DNA of 64,000 nucleotides from Rhizobium sp. BK313 (lineage in GTDB: Bacteria > Pseudomonadota > Alphaproteobacteria > Rhizobiales > Rhizobiaceae). A program made the position numbers and the translations under genes. Location: positions 124,001 to 188,000 of the forward strand of contig NZ_JACHZQ010000007.1 of the NCBI RefSeq assembly GCF_014193655.1. The letters run 5' to 3'. The notes beneath the pieces were generated by a model. It made no database searches and was not told where the DNA came from. It worked only from the letters and a program-made list of their open reading frames with translations. Of this stretch, positions 40,393 through 49,133 are shown in pieces. Every line of letters starts with the position of its first letter. The first letter of the stretch is position 1.

Positions 40393-41553
40393 CTATCTGC
40401 CCCCAATCACGCCGATATAGTCGGAAACCCAGCGATGGTAGGGCACGCATTCGCTCTCGGTGGTGCACTTGGCGACCGGGGTTTTCCAGAACTTGATCTT
40501 GTCGAAATGGTCGTAACCGTTAGTGGCGCAACCGCTGTCGGTCAGCAGTTCGTTACCTTTGCAGGCAGCAGGGACAGAGGGTACGGCTCCGAACCAGGCG
40601 GCAGCGTCACCCTGGACCTTTGGCTGTAGCGAATGTTCAATCCACATATAGGCGCAGTTCGGGTGCTCGCTGTCGGCATGCAGCATGGTGGTGTCAGCCC
40701 ATCCGGTCGTGCCTTCATCCGGGAAGGTCGAGCCGATCTTCTGCTTGTCGGCCTGCAGAAGATTGACCTGGAACGGCCAGGAGCCGGAAGCGACGACGCC
40801 TTCGTTCTTGAAGTCATCCGTCTGGATCATGGCGTCATGCCAATAGCGGCTGACGAGCTTGCGCTGGCCGCGCAAGAGGTCGAGAGCAGCCTTGTATTGG
40901 TCTTCGTTGAGTTCGTAGGGGTCCTTGATGCCGAGTTCCGGCTTGTGGGCCATCAGGTAAAGGGCGGCATCGGCGATATAGATCGGTCCGTCATAGGCCT
41001 GGACACGGCCCTTGTTGGACTTACCGTCCGGCAGGGTCATTTCTTCAAAGACGACGTTCCAGCTCTTCGGCGCTTGATCCTTAAAGGCATCGGCATTGTA
41101 CATCAGCACGTTCGGTCCCCAGAGATAGGGAACGCCGTAGTGGACGCCGTTGACGGTATGCCATGGCGCATTTTTCAGGCGGTCGTCGAGGTTCTTCCAG
41201 CTCGGGATCAGGTCGGTGTTGATCGGCTGAACGCGCTTGCCGGCGACAAGGCGCAGCGATGCGTCGCCTGAGGCCGTGACAAGGTCGAAGCCGCCTTCGT
41301 TCATCAGCGCCACCATTTCATCGGATGTGGCGGCGGTCTTGACGCTGACCTTGCAGCCCGTGTCTTTCTCGAACTGGGTGACCCAGTCGTAATTCTTGTC
41401 GCTCTCGCCGCGCTCGATATAGCCGGCCCAAGCGACGATGCTGACGGCGCCTTCGCCTTTGCCGAGCGTTTTCAACGGCTCGGCAGCGATGACCTGCGTG
41501 GCGAAGCTTAAACATGCGAGCGCAGCAGTGCATGATTTCAGCAGATGCTTCAT
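40393..41553 (-). CDS. polyamine-type ABC transporter substrate-binding protein (YdcS/PotD type)
   Basis: Periplasmic binding protein of 386 residues. Signal peptide with cleavage near IAA24; mature part starts EPLKTLGKGEGAVSIVAWAGYIERG, in two blocks typical of PotD/YdcS proteins, followed by WGPNVLMYNADAF and TTGWADTTMLHADSEHPNCAYMW in parts. Five or more Cys near the C-terminus (ACKGNE, SGCATN, AKCTTESEC) suggest disulfides, unusual for this family but typical of the YdcS group. First gene of the operon; the LysR gene lies 147 bp upstream in the same direction. Confidence 0.88.
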   Translation of the reverse strand: MKHLLKSCTAALACLSFATQVIAAEPLKTLGKGEGAVSIVAWAGYIERGESDKNYDWVTQFEKDTGCKVSVKTAATSDEMVALMNEGGFDLVTASGDASLRLVAGKRVQPINTDLIPSWKNLDDRLKNAPWHTVNGVHYGVPYLWGPNVLMYNADAFKDQAPKSWNVVFEEMTLPDGKSNKGRVQAYDGPIYIADAALYLMAHKPELGIKDPYELNEDQYKAALDLLRGQRKLVSRYWHDAMIQTDDFKNEGVVASGSWPFQVNLLQADKQKIGSTFPDEGTTGWADTTMLHADSEHPNCAYMWIEHSLQPKVQGDAAAWFGAVPSVPAACKGNELLTDSGCATNGYDHFDKIKFWKTPVAKCTTESECVPYHRWVSDYIGVIGGR

Positions 41554-41671
41554 CGAATTCTCCCGGTTCTTGTGCCAGTTGGTGTTGGAGCCAGTTTCTG
41601 GCGTTTTGTTCCCGAAGAAAAAGGTGACGCGATTTTGCCGTATTCGCAAATTCATTTATCAGAAAGGCGAT

Positions 41672-41686
41672 ATCGGAATTTCCGAT
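41672..41686. promoter_or_regulatory. palindrome upstream of the polyamine operon, probable LysR site
   Basis: ATCGGAATTTCCGAT has 7-bp arms around one central base and contains the T-N11-A pattern of LysR boxes. It lies 119 bp before the binding-protein start and 14 bp after the LysR gene stop. Confidence 0.5.
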
Positions 41687-41700
41687 TGGTATTTAGAAAC

Positions 41701-42609
41701 TTACCGCTGACGTCCCGAACGCATGGTTTCGGCGATGCCGACGAAATCGCGGGCGGCTTGCGGCAGGCTCGAGCCCTTGCGCCAAACCATGCCGACCTGC
41801 ACGACTGGCAGCGACCCGGAGACATCGCGGCTTTCGATGCGGTCGCCTTCCAGCGACCAGGGTCGGTAGACGAGATCCGGCAGCAGCGCGACGCCTGCTC
41901 CTGTGGCAACCAGGCTGCGCACAGCCTCGACCGAACGGGTGCGAAAGGCGACATGTGGCCGGGCGCCAAGCGCCGTCAGCAGCTTGCCGGTGTTCTCCTC
42001 GATCTCGTCGATGGTCAGCATGATCAGCGGTTCGCGCGTGATGTCGGCAACGCCGATGATGTCGGCGGAGACCAGGGGATGCCCCATCGGCAACCAGAGG
42101 CGATAGGGCGATGTTTCGAGGATTTCGGCCTGCAGCGCCATGCGATCGCGCAGATTGGAAATGACCATTACGGCAACGTCGAGTTCGCCGCCGACCAGCA
42201 GATGTTCGAGATAACCGCCATTGTCCTCGATGGCGCTGACTTCGACACCGGGGCAGGCGCGACGATAGCGCGCCAGGAGGTCGGACAATACATAACCGGC
42301 AACCAACGAAGTGACGCCGATATTCAACGTGCCGCCGGGTGCATTCTGCTGGCTGGAAAAACTGGTGCGGGCATCGGAAACGGTCGCGAGGATCTTTGTG
42401 GCATGGCGCAGGAACTGATGACCGTTATGGGTAATGGACAGCCCGCGCGGATGGCGGTCGAAAAGCTCGACACCGAGGTCGCTCTCAAGTTCCTTCAGCG
42501 CTTCGGTGACCGAGGATTGCGAGATCGACAGATTCTGCGCGGCGCGGGTGATGGAGCCCTGTTCCGCCACGGCGACGAAATATTGAAGCTGTCTCAAAGT
42601 GAAGGCCAT
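41701..42609 (-). CDS. LysR-family transcriptional regulator
   Basis: Regulator of 302 residues. N-terminal helix-turn-helix at about 5-62 (LRQLQYFVAVAEQGSITRAA...SQSSVTEALKELESDLG) and a periplasmic-binding-like effector domain from about 92 (GTLNIGVTSLVAGYVL). It precedes the polyamine operon in the same orientation and is its likely activator. GC-rich bases before the ATG give only a weak ribosome site (AACAGGGT). Confidence 0.9.
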   Translation of the reverse strand: MAFTLRQLQYFVAVAEQGSITRAAQNLSISQSSVTEALKELESDLGVELFDRHPRGLSITHNGHQFLRHATKILATVSDARTSFSSQQNAPGGTLNIGVTSLVAGYVLSDLLARYRRACPGVEVSAIEDNGGYLEHLLVGGELDVAVMVISNLRDRMALQAEILETSPYRLWLPMGHPLVSADIIGVADITREPLIMLTIDEIEENTGKLLTALGARPHVAFRTRSVEAVRSLVATGAGVALLPDLVYRPWSLEGDRIESRDVSGSLPVVQVGMVWRKGSSLPQAARDFVGIAETMRSGRQR

Positions 42610-42802
42610 ACCCTGTTAGAGCATGGGCGCGCCGTCCAAGGCAAGCGCCGCCATGGGTCTGAAAGGCTTGGACCTTTTTTGGTAACGGAAACGCGAGCGG
42701 CGCAAGAATCATCTCTTCTTTAAGTATTCCGAAACGCGATTTCCCTAACGTGAGAGTTGATCATTTTGTCGCGTTGGAGTGCTCTATGGTGGAGCAGTTG
42801 GC

Positions 42803-43651
42803 GTGAGCGCCTTACTGCACATTTTCCGGCCATCCCGGAAGCTTGTCGTCATCATCGGCGGAGTAGCCTTGTTGATAGGCTGCTCCGGCGTCTTCGCGCT
42901 TTATATCGGCAAAGACAGGCTTCTGGGTTTAGCCTCGACCTCTCCGAATGGCCTGAAATGCAGCGACGTCAACCTTGTCACCATCCATAAGGAGAACCGG
43001 TTCTGGGTGCGCAAATACATCCGCACCGATCCAACCGACGGCTTGACCCGCGTCAGAACGGCGCTTCGCGTTGCCAAGGCCGTCTATGAGGAGCAAAAGC
43101 CGGATCTCGTTCAGGTGGTGGTTCTCGATAAAAATGGCCCGACCTTGCGGTCCGATATTCGCGGCCGAGCGCTCGGCGCCGATGTCGTCTATGTGCCGCA
43201 TCCCGACAAGGTTGCCGATGGCACCGTCGAGAAACCTGTCACGGCACGCTACTACAATGGCGGTGCGAGCGCCGAAGGTCTTTTTTACGGCGAACAGATC
43301 AACATGCTGCCCAAGGATATCGACGACGCGCTGGCGGCGCTGAAAGATCACACCGACTGCGACAATCCGCTGGCCGCCGAGAACGAAGCGGGCGGTAACG
43401 CGAAAAGCGACAAGCAGAAAGCGGCCGAAGCCGCCGAACAGAAGGCCGTCGCCCGCGAGGAAAAAGAGGACGCGCCCGCGACGCCGCCGGAACAGCATCC
43501 CCCCGCATCCACGGGCAACCTTCCGCCCGAGGGCGACAATACCGGCAGCTTCATTGGCGCCGACGCGGCCGACCCGAATGCAACGCCATCGCCGGGTCTC
43601 GACCCGACCATGACAGGCGCCAGCGACCGGCGATCGCCGGTGACGAACTAA
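42803..43651 (+). CDS. conserved hypothetical membrane-anchored protein with Ala/Glu/Pro-rich tail
   Basis: Protein of about 282 residues if it starts at the GTG at 42803, which follows GGTGGAG; a GTG at 42779 is also in frame. One N-terminal membrane segment (about 14-36), then a globular part of about 130 residues (KCSDVNLVTIHKENRFWVRKY...) and a low-complexity tail from about 200 rich in Ala, Glu, Lys and Pro. The globular part would be periplasmic. I do not recognise a characterised family. The gene is flanked by a LysR gene and a convergent small gene. Confidence 0.7.
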   Translation: MSALLHIFRPSRKLVVIIGGVALLIGCSGVFALYIGKDRLLGLASTSPNGLKCSDVNLVTIHKENRFWVRKYIRTDPTDGLTRVRTALRVAKAVYEEQKPDLVQVVVLDKNGPTLRSDIRGRALGADVVYVPHPDKVADGTVEKPVTARYYNGGASAEGLFYGEQINMLPKDIDDALAALKDHTDCDNPLAAENEAGGNAKSDKQKAAEAAEQKAVAREEKEDAPATPPEQHPPASTGNLPPEGDNTGSFIGADAADPNATPSPGLDPTMTGASDRRSPVTN

Positions 43652-43689
43652 CTGCAGGCACCTTCGCCTTGCGGGACCGAGGTAATCCC

Positions 43690-43974
43690 TCAATCTGCCA
43701 AATGCTTCTCGCCGATGGCCTGATAAAGCGCAAATAATGCTTCGTGGACTTCGCCGGCCAAGCGATAAAACTCCGGATCGCCAAGGATGGCGGGGTGTTG
43801 CAGCAAATGATCGTCGGTCATGTCGAGCATGAGCGACGTCGTATGCATCGCCTCGTGGCAGCCGAATGTGCCCGGCACGAACTGCGCCAGATCGACATCG
43901 CCGATTTCAGCGAGATCTGCCATGCGCTGCTGCTCGAGATCGGCGTTCGTGGTCGGGATTTCTTTCTCAGTCAT
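43690..43974 (-). CDS. small conserved hypothetical protein (94 aa)
   Basis: Predicted soluble, acidic protein of 94 residues: MTEKEIPTTNADLEQQR..., with CHEAMHTTSLMLDMTDDHLL in the middle, where His and Cys could bind metal, and a helical C-terminus EFYRLAGEVHEALFALYQAI. The ATG at 43974 follows AGAGG. Codon use is like the neighbours and the frame is clean. It lies downstream of lysS behind a terminator. No function can be assigned. Confidence 0.7.
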   Translation of the reverse strand: MTEKEIPTTNADLEQQRMADLAEIGDVDLAQFVPGTFGCHEAMHTTSLMLDMTDDHLLQHPAILGDPEFYRLAGEVHEALFALYQAIGEKHLAD

Positions 43975-44052
43975 TTTCGTGCCTCTTGTTTCCGGATGGC
44001 GAGGATTCGCCGTGAGTTGGCAGGGCCTATAGGCAGCCGCAAGCAATGACCC

Positions 44053-44097
44053 AAAAAAAGGGGCCGCCATGGCTTAACATGGCGGCCCGTCGTTTTT
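44053..44097 (-). terminator. intrinsic terminator of gltX-lysS (possibly bidirectional)
   Basis: GGGCCGCCATG (44061-44071), loop GCTTAA, CATGGCGGCCC (44078-44088). On the minus strand it is followed by C and seven T's (A-run at 44053-44059), directly after the lysS stop; a T-run on the plus strand side (44093-44097) makes it symmetric. Confidence 0.88.
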
Positions 44098-44109
44098 GCG
44101 AAACCGGTT

Positions 44110-45606
44110 TCAGTCCGCCTTGCTGCGCCGCGCCGGGAACAGGATGATATCGCGGATCGACGGGGAGTTGGTAAGCAGCATGATCAGGCGATCGACGCCG
44201 ATGCCGAGGCCGCCGGCCGGGGGCATGCCCTGGTCGATGGCGTCGAGGAATTCCTCGTCCAGTTCCTTCTGCTTTTCGCCGCGGGCGTGCGCCTGTTCGA
44301 GCTGTTCGACCATGCGGGCACGCTGTTCTTCCGGATCGTTGAGTTCCGAGAAGGCGTTGCCGAGTTCCCAGGCGTTGCAATAGGTCTCGAAGCGTTCGAC
44401 GAGACGCGGCTCGCCCGGCACTTCCTTGGCGAACGGCGAGATGTCCTTCGGGAAATGCGTGACGTGCGACGGCTGGATCAGCGTGGCCTCGACTTTCTCT
44501 TCGAAGATGAAAGCCAGGCATTCGCCCCAGGTCGCGTCCTTCTCGACGGCGAAACCGGCTGCCTTGGAGGCGGCGCGGGCTTCCTCATCGGTCTTGATCG
44601 CCAGGAAGTCGATGCCGGTCGCTTCCTTGACGGCATCCGGCATCGGCACGCGGCGGAACGGACCCTTGAAGGAGATCTGCTTGTCGCCGAAAGCGAATTC
44701 GGTGCTGCCGTGGATCGACATGGCGAGCGTCGAGAACAGACGCTCCACTAGGTCCATGATGTCCTCGTAGTCGGCATAGGCCCAGTAGCACTCCATCATT
44801 GTGAATTCTGGATTGTGCCGGGTGGAGACGCCTTCGTTGCGGAAGTTGCGATTGATCTCGAACACTTTGTCGGTGAGGCCCGAAACCAGGGTGCGCTTCA
44901 GGAACAGTTCCGGCGCGATGCGCAGGTACATGTCGAGCTTGAGCGTGTTGTGATGCGTCTTGAACGGCTCGGCGGTGGCGCCGCCATAGACCGAATGCAA
45001 CATCGGGGTCTCGACTTCCATGAAGCCGTCATTCTCCATGAAGCGACGGATGCCGGAGACGATGCGGCTGCGCTGCTGGAAGCGGAGCTTGGATTCCTCG
45101 TTGGTCATGATGTCGAGATGGCGCTTGCGGTAGCGCAACTCGATATCGGAAAGGCCGTGCCACTTTTCCGGCATCGGCAGCAGCGACTTGGTCAGCATGG
45201 TGATTTGCTGCGCATTGATCGTCAGTTCGCCGCGCTTGGTGCGGCGCACGACGCCGGTCACGCCGATGATGTCGCCGATGTCGATCATCGGCAGCAGGGC
45301 GCGGGCTTCTTCGCCGGTGACGTCCTTGTGGCTGAAGATCTGGATCTTGGCCGAGGCGTCATGGATATCCATGAACATGCCCGAGTTGCGCGAGGAATAA
45401 ACGCGGCCGGCGACGGTGACGATATCCTGCGTTTCCGTATCCGGCTCCAGCCCTTCGTATTTGGCGGCCAGCTCGGCATTGGTCATCGTCCGGTGGAAAT
45501 GTGCCGGATAGACATCGCCGATCTGCTCGCGCAGCAGCTTCAGCTTCTGCGCGCGGACTTCCGTTGCGTCGGAGGAGAGGGAGGCGGTTTCGGTCTTGTC
45601 GTTCAT
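44110..45606 (-). CDS. lysS: lysyl-tRNA synthetase (class II)
   Basis: Cytoplasmic aminoacyl-tRNA synthetase of 498 residues that charges tRNA-Lys. N-terminal OB-fold anticodon domain (about 55-150; VAGRVYSSRNSGMFMDIHD), then the class II core with motif 2 around FRNEGVSTRHNPEFTMMECY and motif 3 GLGIGVDRLIMLL near the C-terminus. The start codon is 15 bp downstream of the gltX stop, so both are co-transcribed. Many alphaproteobacteria use a class I LysRS instead; a class II enzyme next to gltX is the arrangement seen in Rhizobium. Confidence 0.95.
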   Translation of the reverse strand: MNDKTETASLSSDATEVRAQKLKLLREQIGDVYPAHFHRTMTNAELAAKYEGLEPDTETQDIVTVAGRVYSSRNSGMFMDIHDASAKIQIFSHKDVTGEEARALLPMIDIGDIIGVTGVVRRTKRGELTINAQQITMLTKSLLPMPEKWHGLSDIELRYRKRHLDIMTNEESKLRFQQRSRIVSGIRRFMENDGFMEVETPMLHSVYGGATAEPFKTHHNTLKLDMYLRIAPELFLKRTLVSGLTDKVFEINRNFRNEGVSTRHNPEFTMMECYWAYADYEDIMDLVERLFSTLAMSIHGSTEFAFGDKQISFKGPFRRVPMPDAVKEATGIDFLAIKTDEEARAASKAAGFAVEKDATWGECLAFIFEEKVEATLIQPSHVTHFPKDISPFAKEVPGEPRLVERFETYCNAWELGNAFSELNDPEEQRARMVEQLEQAHARGEKQKELDEEFLDAIDQGMPPAGGLGIGVDRLIMLLTNSPSIRDIILFPARRSKAD

Positions 45607-45621
45607 GGTTCTAAGTCCGGT

Positions 45622-47079
45622 TCAGTTCTTCGGGCCGACGAGGGTCGCAACGGTCTGGGCCGCGAGTTTCAAGCGCTGGCGCACAACGGAGCGACCGAGG
45701 ATCGCCATGCTATCGAAAAGCGGCAGCGAGCGGGAGGAGCCCGAGACGGCCACGAAGAGCGGCGCCACGATAACCTTCAGCTTCTTGCCCATGCGGTCGG
45801 CGATGGCGCGCAGTTCCGCCTCGATCGTCTCGACATTCCATTCGAGGATCTTTTCGAGGTCCGGCTGTACCGTATTCAGGATTTCGAGCAGCTCTTCCGG
45901 CGTCGACTTGATCTTGGCGAAGGCGGCGGGATCGAGGTTGAGGTCGGACTTGAACAGGAAGCCGGTCAGGTCAGGCAATTCGCCGAGCTTGGAGATGCGC
46001 GACTGCGACAGCTTCAGACCTTCTTGAAGCCGGCTGTTTTCCATCGCCCAGGTCAGGACCCGATGCTGGAATTCCTCTTCCGACAGCTTCTCGCGGATCC
46101 AGCGGCCGTTCAGCCAGTCGAGCTTCTGGATGTCGAAAATCGCGCCGGCCTTGGAGAGATTTTCCGGATCGAATTTTTCCGCCAGCTCGTCCATGGTCAA
46201 CAGCTCGTCGCCTTCGGCGATCTGGATGAAGAAAAGGCCGAGGAAGTTCATCAGCGCTTCGGGGATATAGCCGAGCGCGGTGTAATAGGAGATCGACGTC
46301 GGATTCTTGCGCTTCGACAGCTTCGACTTATCGGCATTGCGCATCAGCGACAGATGCATGAACACCGGCGGTTCCCATCCAAGATACTGATAGATGAGAA
46401 TATGCTTCGGCACCGAGGCAAGCCATTCTTCGCCGCGTGCGACATGGGTGATCTTCATCAGATGGTCGTCGACGACGTTGGCCATGTGATAAGTCGGCAT
46501 GCCGTCGGCCTTGAGCAGAACCTGCATATCGACCGCATCCCACGGGATTTCCACGTCGCCATAGACGCCGTCGTGAAACTTGCACGAGCCTTCGGTCGGG
46601 ATCTTCATGCGCACGACATGCGGTTCGCCGGCGGCAACCCGCGAGGAAACTTCCTCGGCCGAGAGGTTCAGACAGTGGCCGTCATACTTCGGCGGCAGGC
46701 CGGCGGCGCGCTGGGCGGCGCGCATCTGCTCCAGCCGCTCGGGCGTGCAGAAGCAGCGGAAACCATGGCCGGCATCGACGATCTTCTCGACATAGGGCTT
46801 GTAGAGGTCCTTGCGGTCGCTCTGGCGATATGGGCCGTAGGGGCCGCCGACGTCGGGACCTTCGGCCCATTTCAGGCCGCACCATTTCAGCGCGTCAAGC
46901 ACCTTCGTCTCGAATTCGGGCGTCGAGCGCGTCGCATCCGTGTCTTCGATGCGCAGGATGAACTCGCCGCCATGCTTTTTGGCGAAGAGATAGTTGAACA
47001 GCGCGATATAGGCGGTGCCGACATGTGGCTCGCCGGTCGGGGAGGGTGCGATGCGGACGCGAACGCCTGAAGTGGTCAT
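45622..47079 (-). CDS. gltX: glutamyl-tRNA synthetase
   Basis: Class I aminoacyl-tRNA synthetase of 485 residues. The HIGH signature appears as PTGEPHVGT near 13-21 and the KMSKS loop as KLSKRK near 255-260. A C-terminal helical anticodon-binding half completes the usual length. Alphaproteobacteria commonly carry two GltX-type proteins, one misacylating tRNA-Gln; which this is cannot be told here. First gene of the gltX-lysS pair; the promoter lies in the 233 bp before terC. Confidence 0.94.
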   Translation of the reverse strand: MTTSGVRVRIAPSPTGEPHVGTAYIALFNYLFAKKHGGEFILRIEDTDATRSTPEFETKVLDALKWCGLKWAEGPDVGGPYGPYRQSDRKDLYKPYVEKIVDAGHGFRCFCTPERLEQMRAAQRAAGLPPKYDGHCLNLSAEEVSSRVAAGEPHVVRMKIPTEGSCKFHDGVYGDVEIPWDAVDMQVLLKADGMPTYHMANVVDDHLMKITHVARGEEWLASVPKHILIYQYLGWEPPVFMHLSLMRNADKSKLSKRKNPTSISYYTALGYIPEALMNFLGLFFIQIAEGDELLTMDELAEKFDPENLSKAGAIFDIQKLDWLNGRWIREKLSEEEFQHRVLTWAMENSRLQEGLKLSQSRISKLGELPDLTGFLFKSDLNLDPAAFAKIKSTPEELLEILNTVQPDLEKILEWNVETIEAELRAIADRMGKKLKVIVAPLFVAVSGSSRSLPLFDSMAILGRSVVRQRLKLAAQTVATLVGPKN

Positions 47080-47246
47080 CTTGTTTGCCCGTCAGAAAAA
47101 GCCAGGCCGCTGCTTGGGATAAGCGCTGCCCGGCGAGAGATGTTTATCTGGGTCAGGAAACTGGCCGGAAAAGGGCGTCTCGCCGCTTCAATCCCGCGTT
47201 TTCCGTTTGGCTGGCCTTAGGCCATATTCAATGAGAGACGTCAAGA

Positions 47247-47275
47247 GAAAGCGCTCGGCTGGGCCAAGCGCTTTC
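47247..47275 (-). terminator. inverted repeat downstream of terC
   Basis: GAAAGCGCTCGG (47247-47258) pairs with CCAAGCGCTTTC (47264-47275) with one mismatch. It lies 38 bp past the terC stop on the minus strand; the following bases are only moderately T-rich, so termination efficiency is uncertain. Confidence 0.55.
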
Positions 47276-47312
47276 CTTTGGTCGAACGGTGAGAGTTGGC
47301 AAGCAGAGGTCG

Positions 47313-48056
47313 TTAATGCCCGCCAGCAGCTCTTTTTCGCCTATTCCGCGCCAGCATGTTCAGCGCCTCAACCGCGGCGGAGAAAGCCATGGCGGCGTAG
47401 ACGTAGCCCTTGGGAACGTGGAAGCCCATGCCCTCGGCGATCAGCGTTGTGCCGATCATCAGCAGGAAGGCCAGCGCCAGCATGATGATGGTCGGGTTCT
47501 TCTCGATGAAGTTGGCAAGCGGCGTGGCGGCCACCAGCATGACGGTGACTGCGGCGATGACGGCGATGAACATGATCGGGAGATGCGGTGTCATGCCGAC
47601 GGCGGTGATGATGCTGTCGATCGAGAAGACGAGGTCGAGCAGCAGGATCTGGCCGATGGCCGAAGCAAAACCGGTCGTGGTCGATTTGGCGATGAAGTCC
47701 TCGCCATGCTCTGCGGGATCGACATTGTGATGGATTTCTTTGGTCGCCTTCCAGACCAGGAACAGCCCACCGCCGATCAGGATCATGTCCTTCCAGGAGA
47801 AGCCCTGGCCGACGACTTCGAAGACCGGTTCCGTCAATTGCACGATCCAGGCGACGGTGCCGAGCAGGGCAAGGCGCATCACCAAGGCGAGGCCGATGCC
47901 TATCTTGCGCGCTTTCTCCCGGTGTTCGACCGGCAGCTTGTTGGTCAGGATCGAGATGAAGATGAGGTTGTCGATACCGAGGACCACCTCCATGACAACG
48001 AGCGTGACAAGCGCAACCCACGCGCTTGGATCCTGCACCAAACCAACAATGTCCAT
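47313..48056 (-). CDS. TerC-family membrane protein (metal export type)
   Basis: Inner-membrane protein of 247 residues with seven to eight hydrophobic segments. The two paired acidic motifs of the TerC family, VVLGIDNLIF (about 24-33) and VFSIDSIITAVG (about 144-155), are intact. Family members such as E. coli Alx and Bacillus YceF/YkoY export Mn2+ or assist metalation of exported proteins. A strong hairpin sits immediately before the ribosome site, which suggests control through the 5' leader. AGAGGAAAATCG precedes the ATG. Confidence 0.88.
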   Translation of the reverse strand: MDIVGLVQDPSAWVALVTLVVMEVVLGIDNLIFISILTNKLPVEHREKARKIGIGLALVMRLALLGTVAWIVQLTEPVFEVVGQGFSWKDMILIGGGLFLVWKATKEIHHNVDPAEHGEDFIAKSTTTGFASAIGQILLLDLVFSIDSIITAVGMTPHLPIMFIAVIAAVTVMLVAATPLANFIEKNPTIIMLALAFLLMIGTTLIAEGMGFHVPKGYVYAAMAFSAAVEALNMLARNRRKRAAGGH

Positions 48057-48071
48057 CGACGATTTTCCTCT

Positions 48072-48095
48072 GGTCAGCGTCTGCCGACGCTGACC
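48072..48095 (-). promoter_or_regulatory. 5'-leader hairpin of terC
   Basis: GGTCAGCGTC (48072-48081), loop TGCC, GACGCTGACC (48086-48095): a perfect 10-bp stem ending 15 bp before the start codon and next to the AGAGGA ribosome site. TerC genes elsewhere carry Mn-responsive leaders, but I do not see the yybP-ykoY consensus, so no riboswitch is claimed. Confidence 0.55.
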
Positions 48096-48189
48096 CCCAG
48101 CTCCGGCTCCTCAATGATGGTCGCTAATGTAAGGAGCGAAATCGCCGGTGCAAGCGCCACCACTATTTTCGCGGGTGGCGCGCATAATT

Positions 48190-49029
48190 CTATGCCTTCA
48201 GGGGAATCCATATCTCCGTTAGGCCCATGCCGGTTTGGGGATCGAAACGGTCGTCGTAACGCTCCATCATATCTGGCACGCCGCCATGCTGGTGGCCGGA
48301 TTGCGGCAGCCAGTCACCGAAGATCTGGTGCACGGTGGCGGAGATGCCGGAAACATGGCCGCGATGGGTGAAGACGACATAGCGCTGCGGCGGCAGCTTC
48401 AGGGTCGTAAAGCCCTCCGGCAAATTGTCGGCCTCAGCGACTTCGGCGGCGGACATATAGCGGAAGCTTTCCGTCTCGCCTTCGGCCTGGGTGCAGACGC
48501 CGTAGGCGACATTGCCGACCTGGCCGGGGATATGGCCGAAATGCTGGTTGAATTTCTGCCAGAGCGAGGGAATCCCCTGCGTGGCTTCATAGGCATAGGT
48601 TTCCGCAAGGCCGGCGAGCAGCATTGCGGGGCGGGTCTCGAAACGCGGCGCGTCGAGTTTGGGAAGGCGGGTGTCGTCCATTCTGATCGGCTCCAGCAAA
48701 ACAAGGTTTCTGGCGTGCCCCTGTTTGCGCAAACTGTCCGGCGTCATGCCGAATTGCTCGCGGAAGGCACGGGTGAAAGCCTCGTGCGAGCCGTAGCCCG
48801 CATCGAGGGCAACCTCGAGAATGGTCGATGAACTGTTGATCAGCGCAAGGGCGGCCCCGCTGAGGCGCCGACCCCTGATATAGCCGCTGATCGAATGGCC
48901 GGTGGTAAGCCCAAAGACGCGCGACAGATGATAGCGCGACAGGCCAGCCGTATCGGCGATCTCGTCCAGCGAGATATCAGATGAGAAGTGGCTTTCGATG
49001 AACCATATCGCTCTTCCGATCGCGCTCAT
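48190..49029 (-). CDS. AraC-type regulator with GyrI-like effector domain (Rob/SbmC-like)
   Basis: Regulator of 279 residues. Two AraC helix-turn-helices at about 8-105 (LDEIADTAGLSRYHLSRVFGL and LEVALDAGYGSHEAFTRAFRE as two blocks), here at the N-terminus, followed by a GyrI-like small-molecule domain from about 125 to the end (KLPPQRYVVFTHRGHVSGI). This order matches E. coli Rob. Such proteins often bind hydrophobic drugs or redox compounds and switch on detoxification genes. It lies next to the TetR-controlled efflux locus but faces away from it. Confidence 0.88.
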   Translation of the reverse strand: MSAIGRAIWFIESHFSSDISLDEIADTAGLSRYHLSRVFGLTTGHSISGYIRGRRLSGAALALINSSSTILEVALDAGYGSHEAFTRAFREQFGMTPDSLRKQGHARNLVLLEPIRMDDTRLPKLDAPRFETRPAMLLAGLAETYAYEATQGIPSLWQKFNQHFGHIPGQVGNVAYGVCTQAEGETESFRYMSAAEVAEADNLPEGFTTLKLPPQRYVVFTHRGHVSGISATVHQIFGDWLPQSGHQHGGVPDMMERYDDRFDPQTGMGLTEIWIPLKA

Positions 49030-49133
49030 GTTCGATTCCCTGGTTGCCCGCCCATTGTTAGGCGCTGACCGGCTATCGGGTTTGATCGCGATTGCGGGAT
49101 TGAGGCGGATATCCGCTGGTTATCGGAAGGCGG

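Noticed and set aside
44815..47070. 751-codon plus-strand open frame opposite lysS and gltX
   Set aside because: Antisense of two essential synthetases; long frames opposite GC-rich genes are expected and this one has no family features.
48057..48189. yybP-ykoY manganese riboswitch before terC
   Set aside because: TerC context made it worth checking, but the conserved loop sequences of that riboswitch could not be found; only a hairpin is reported.
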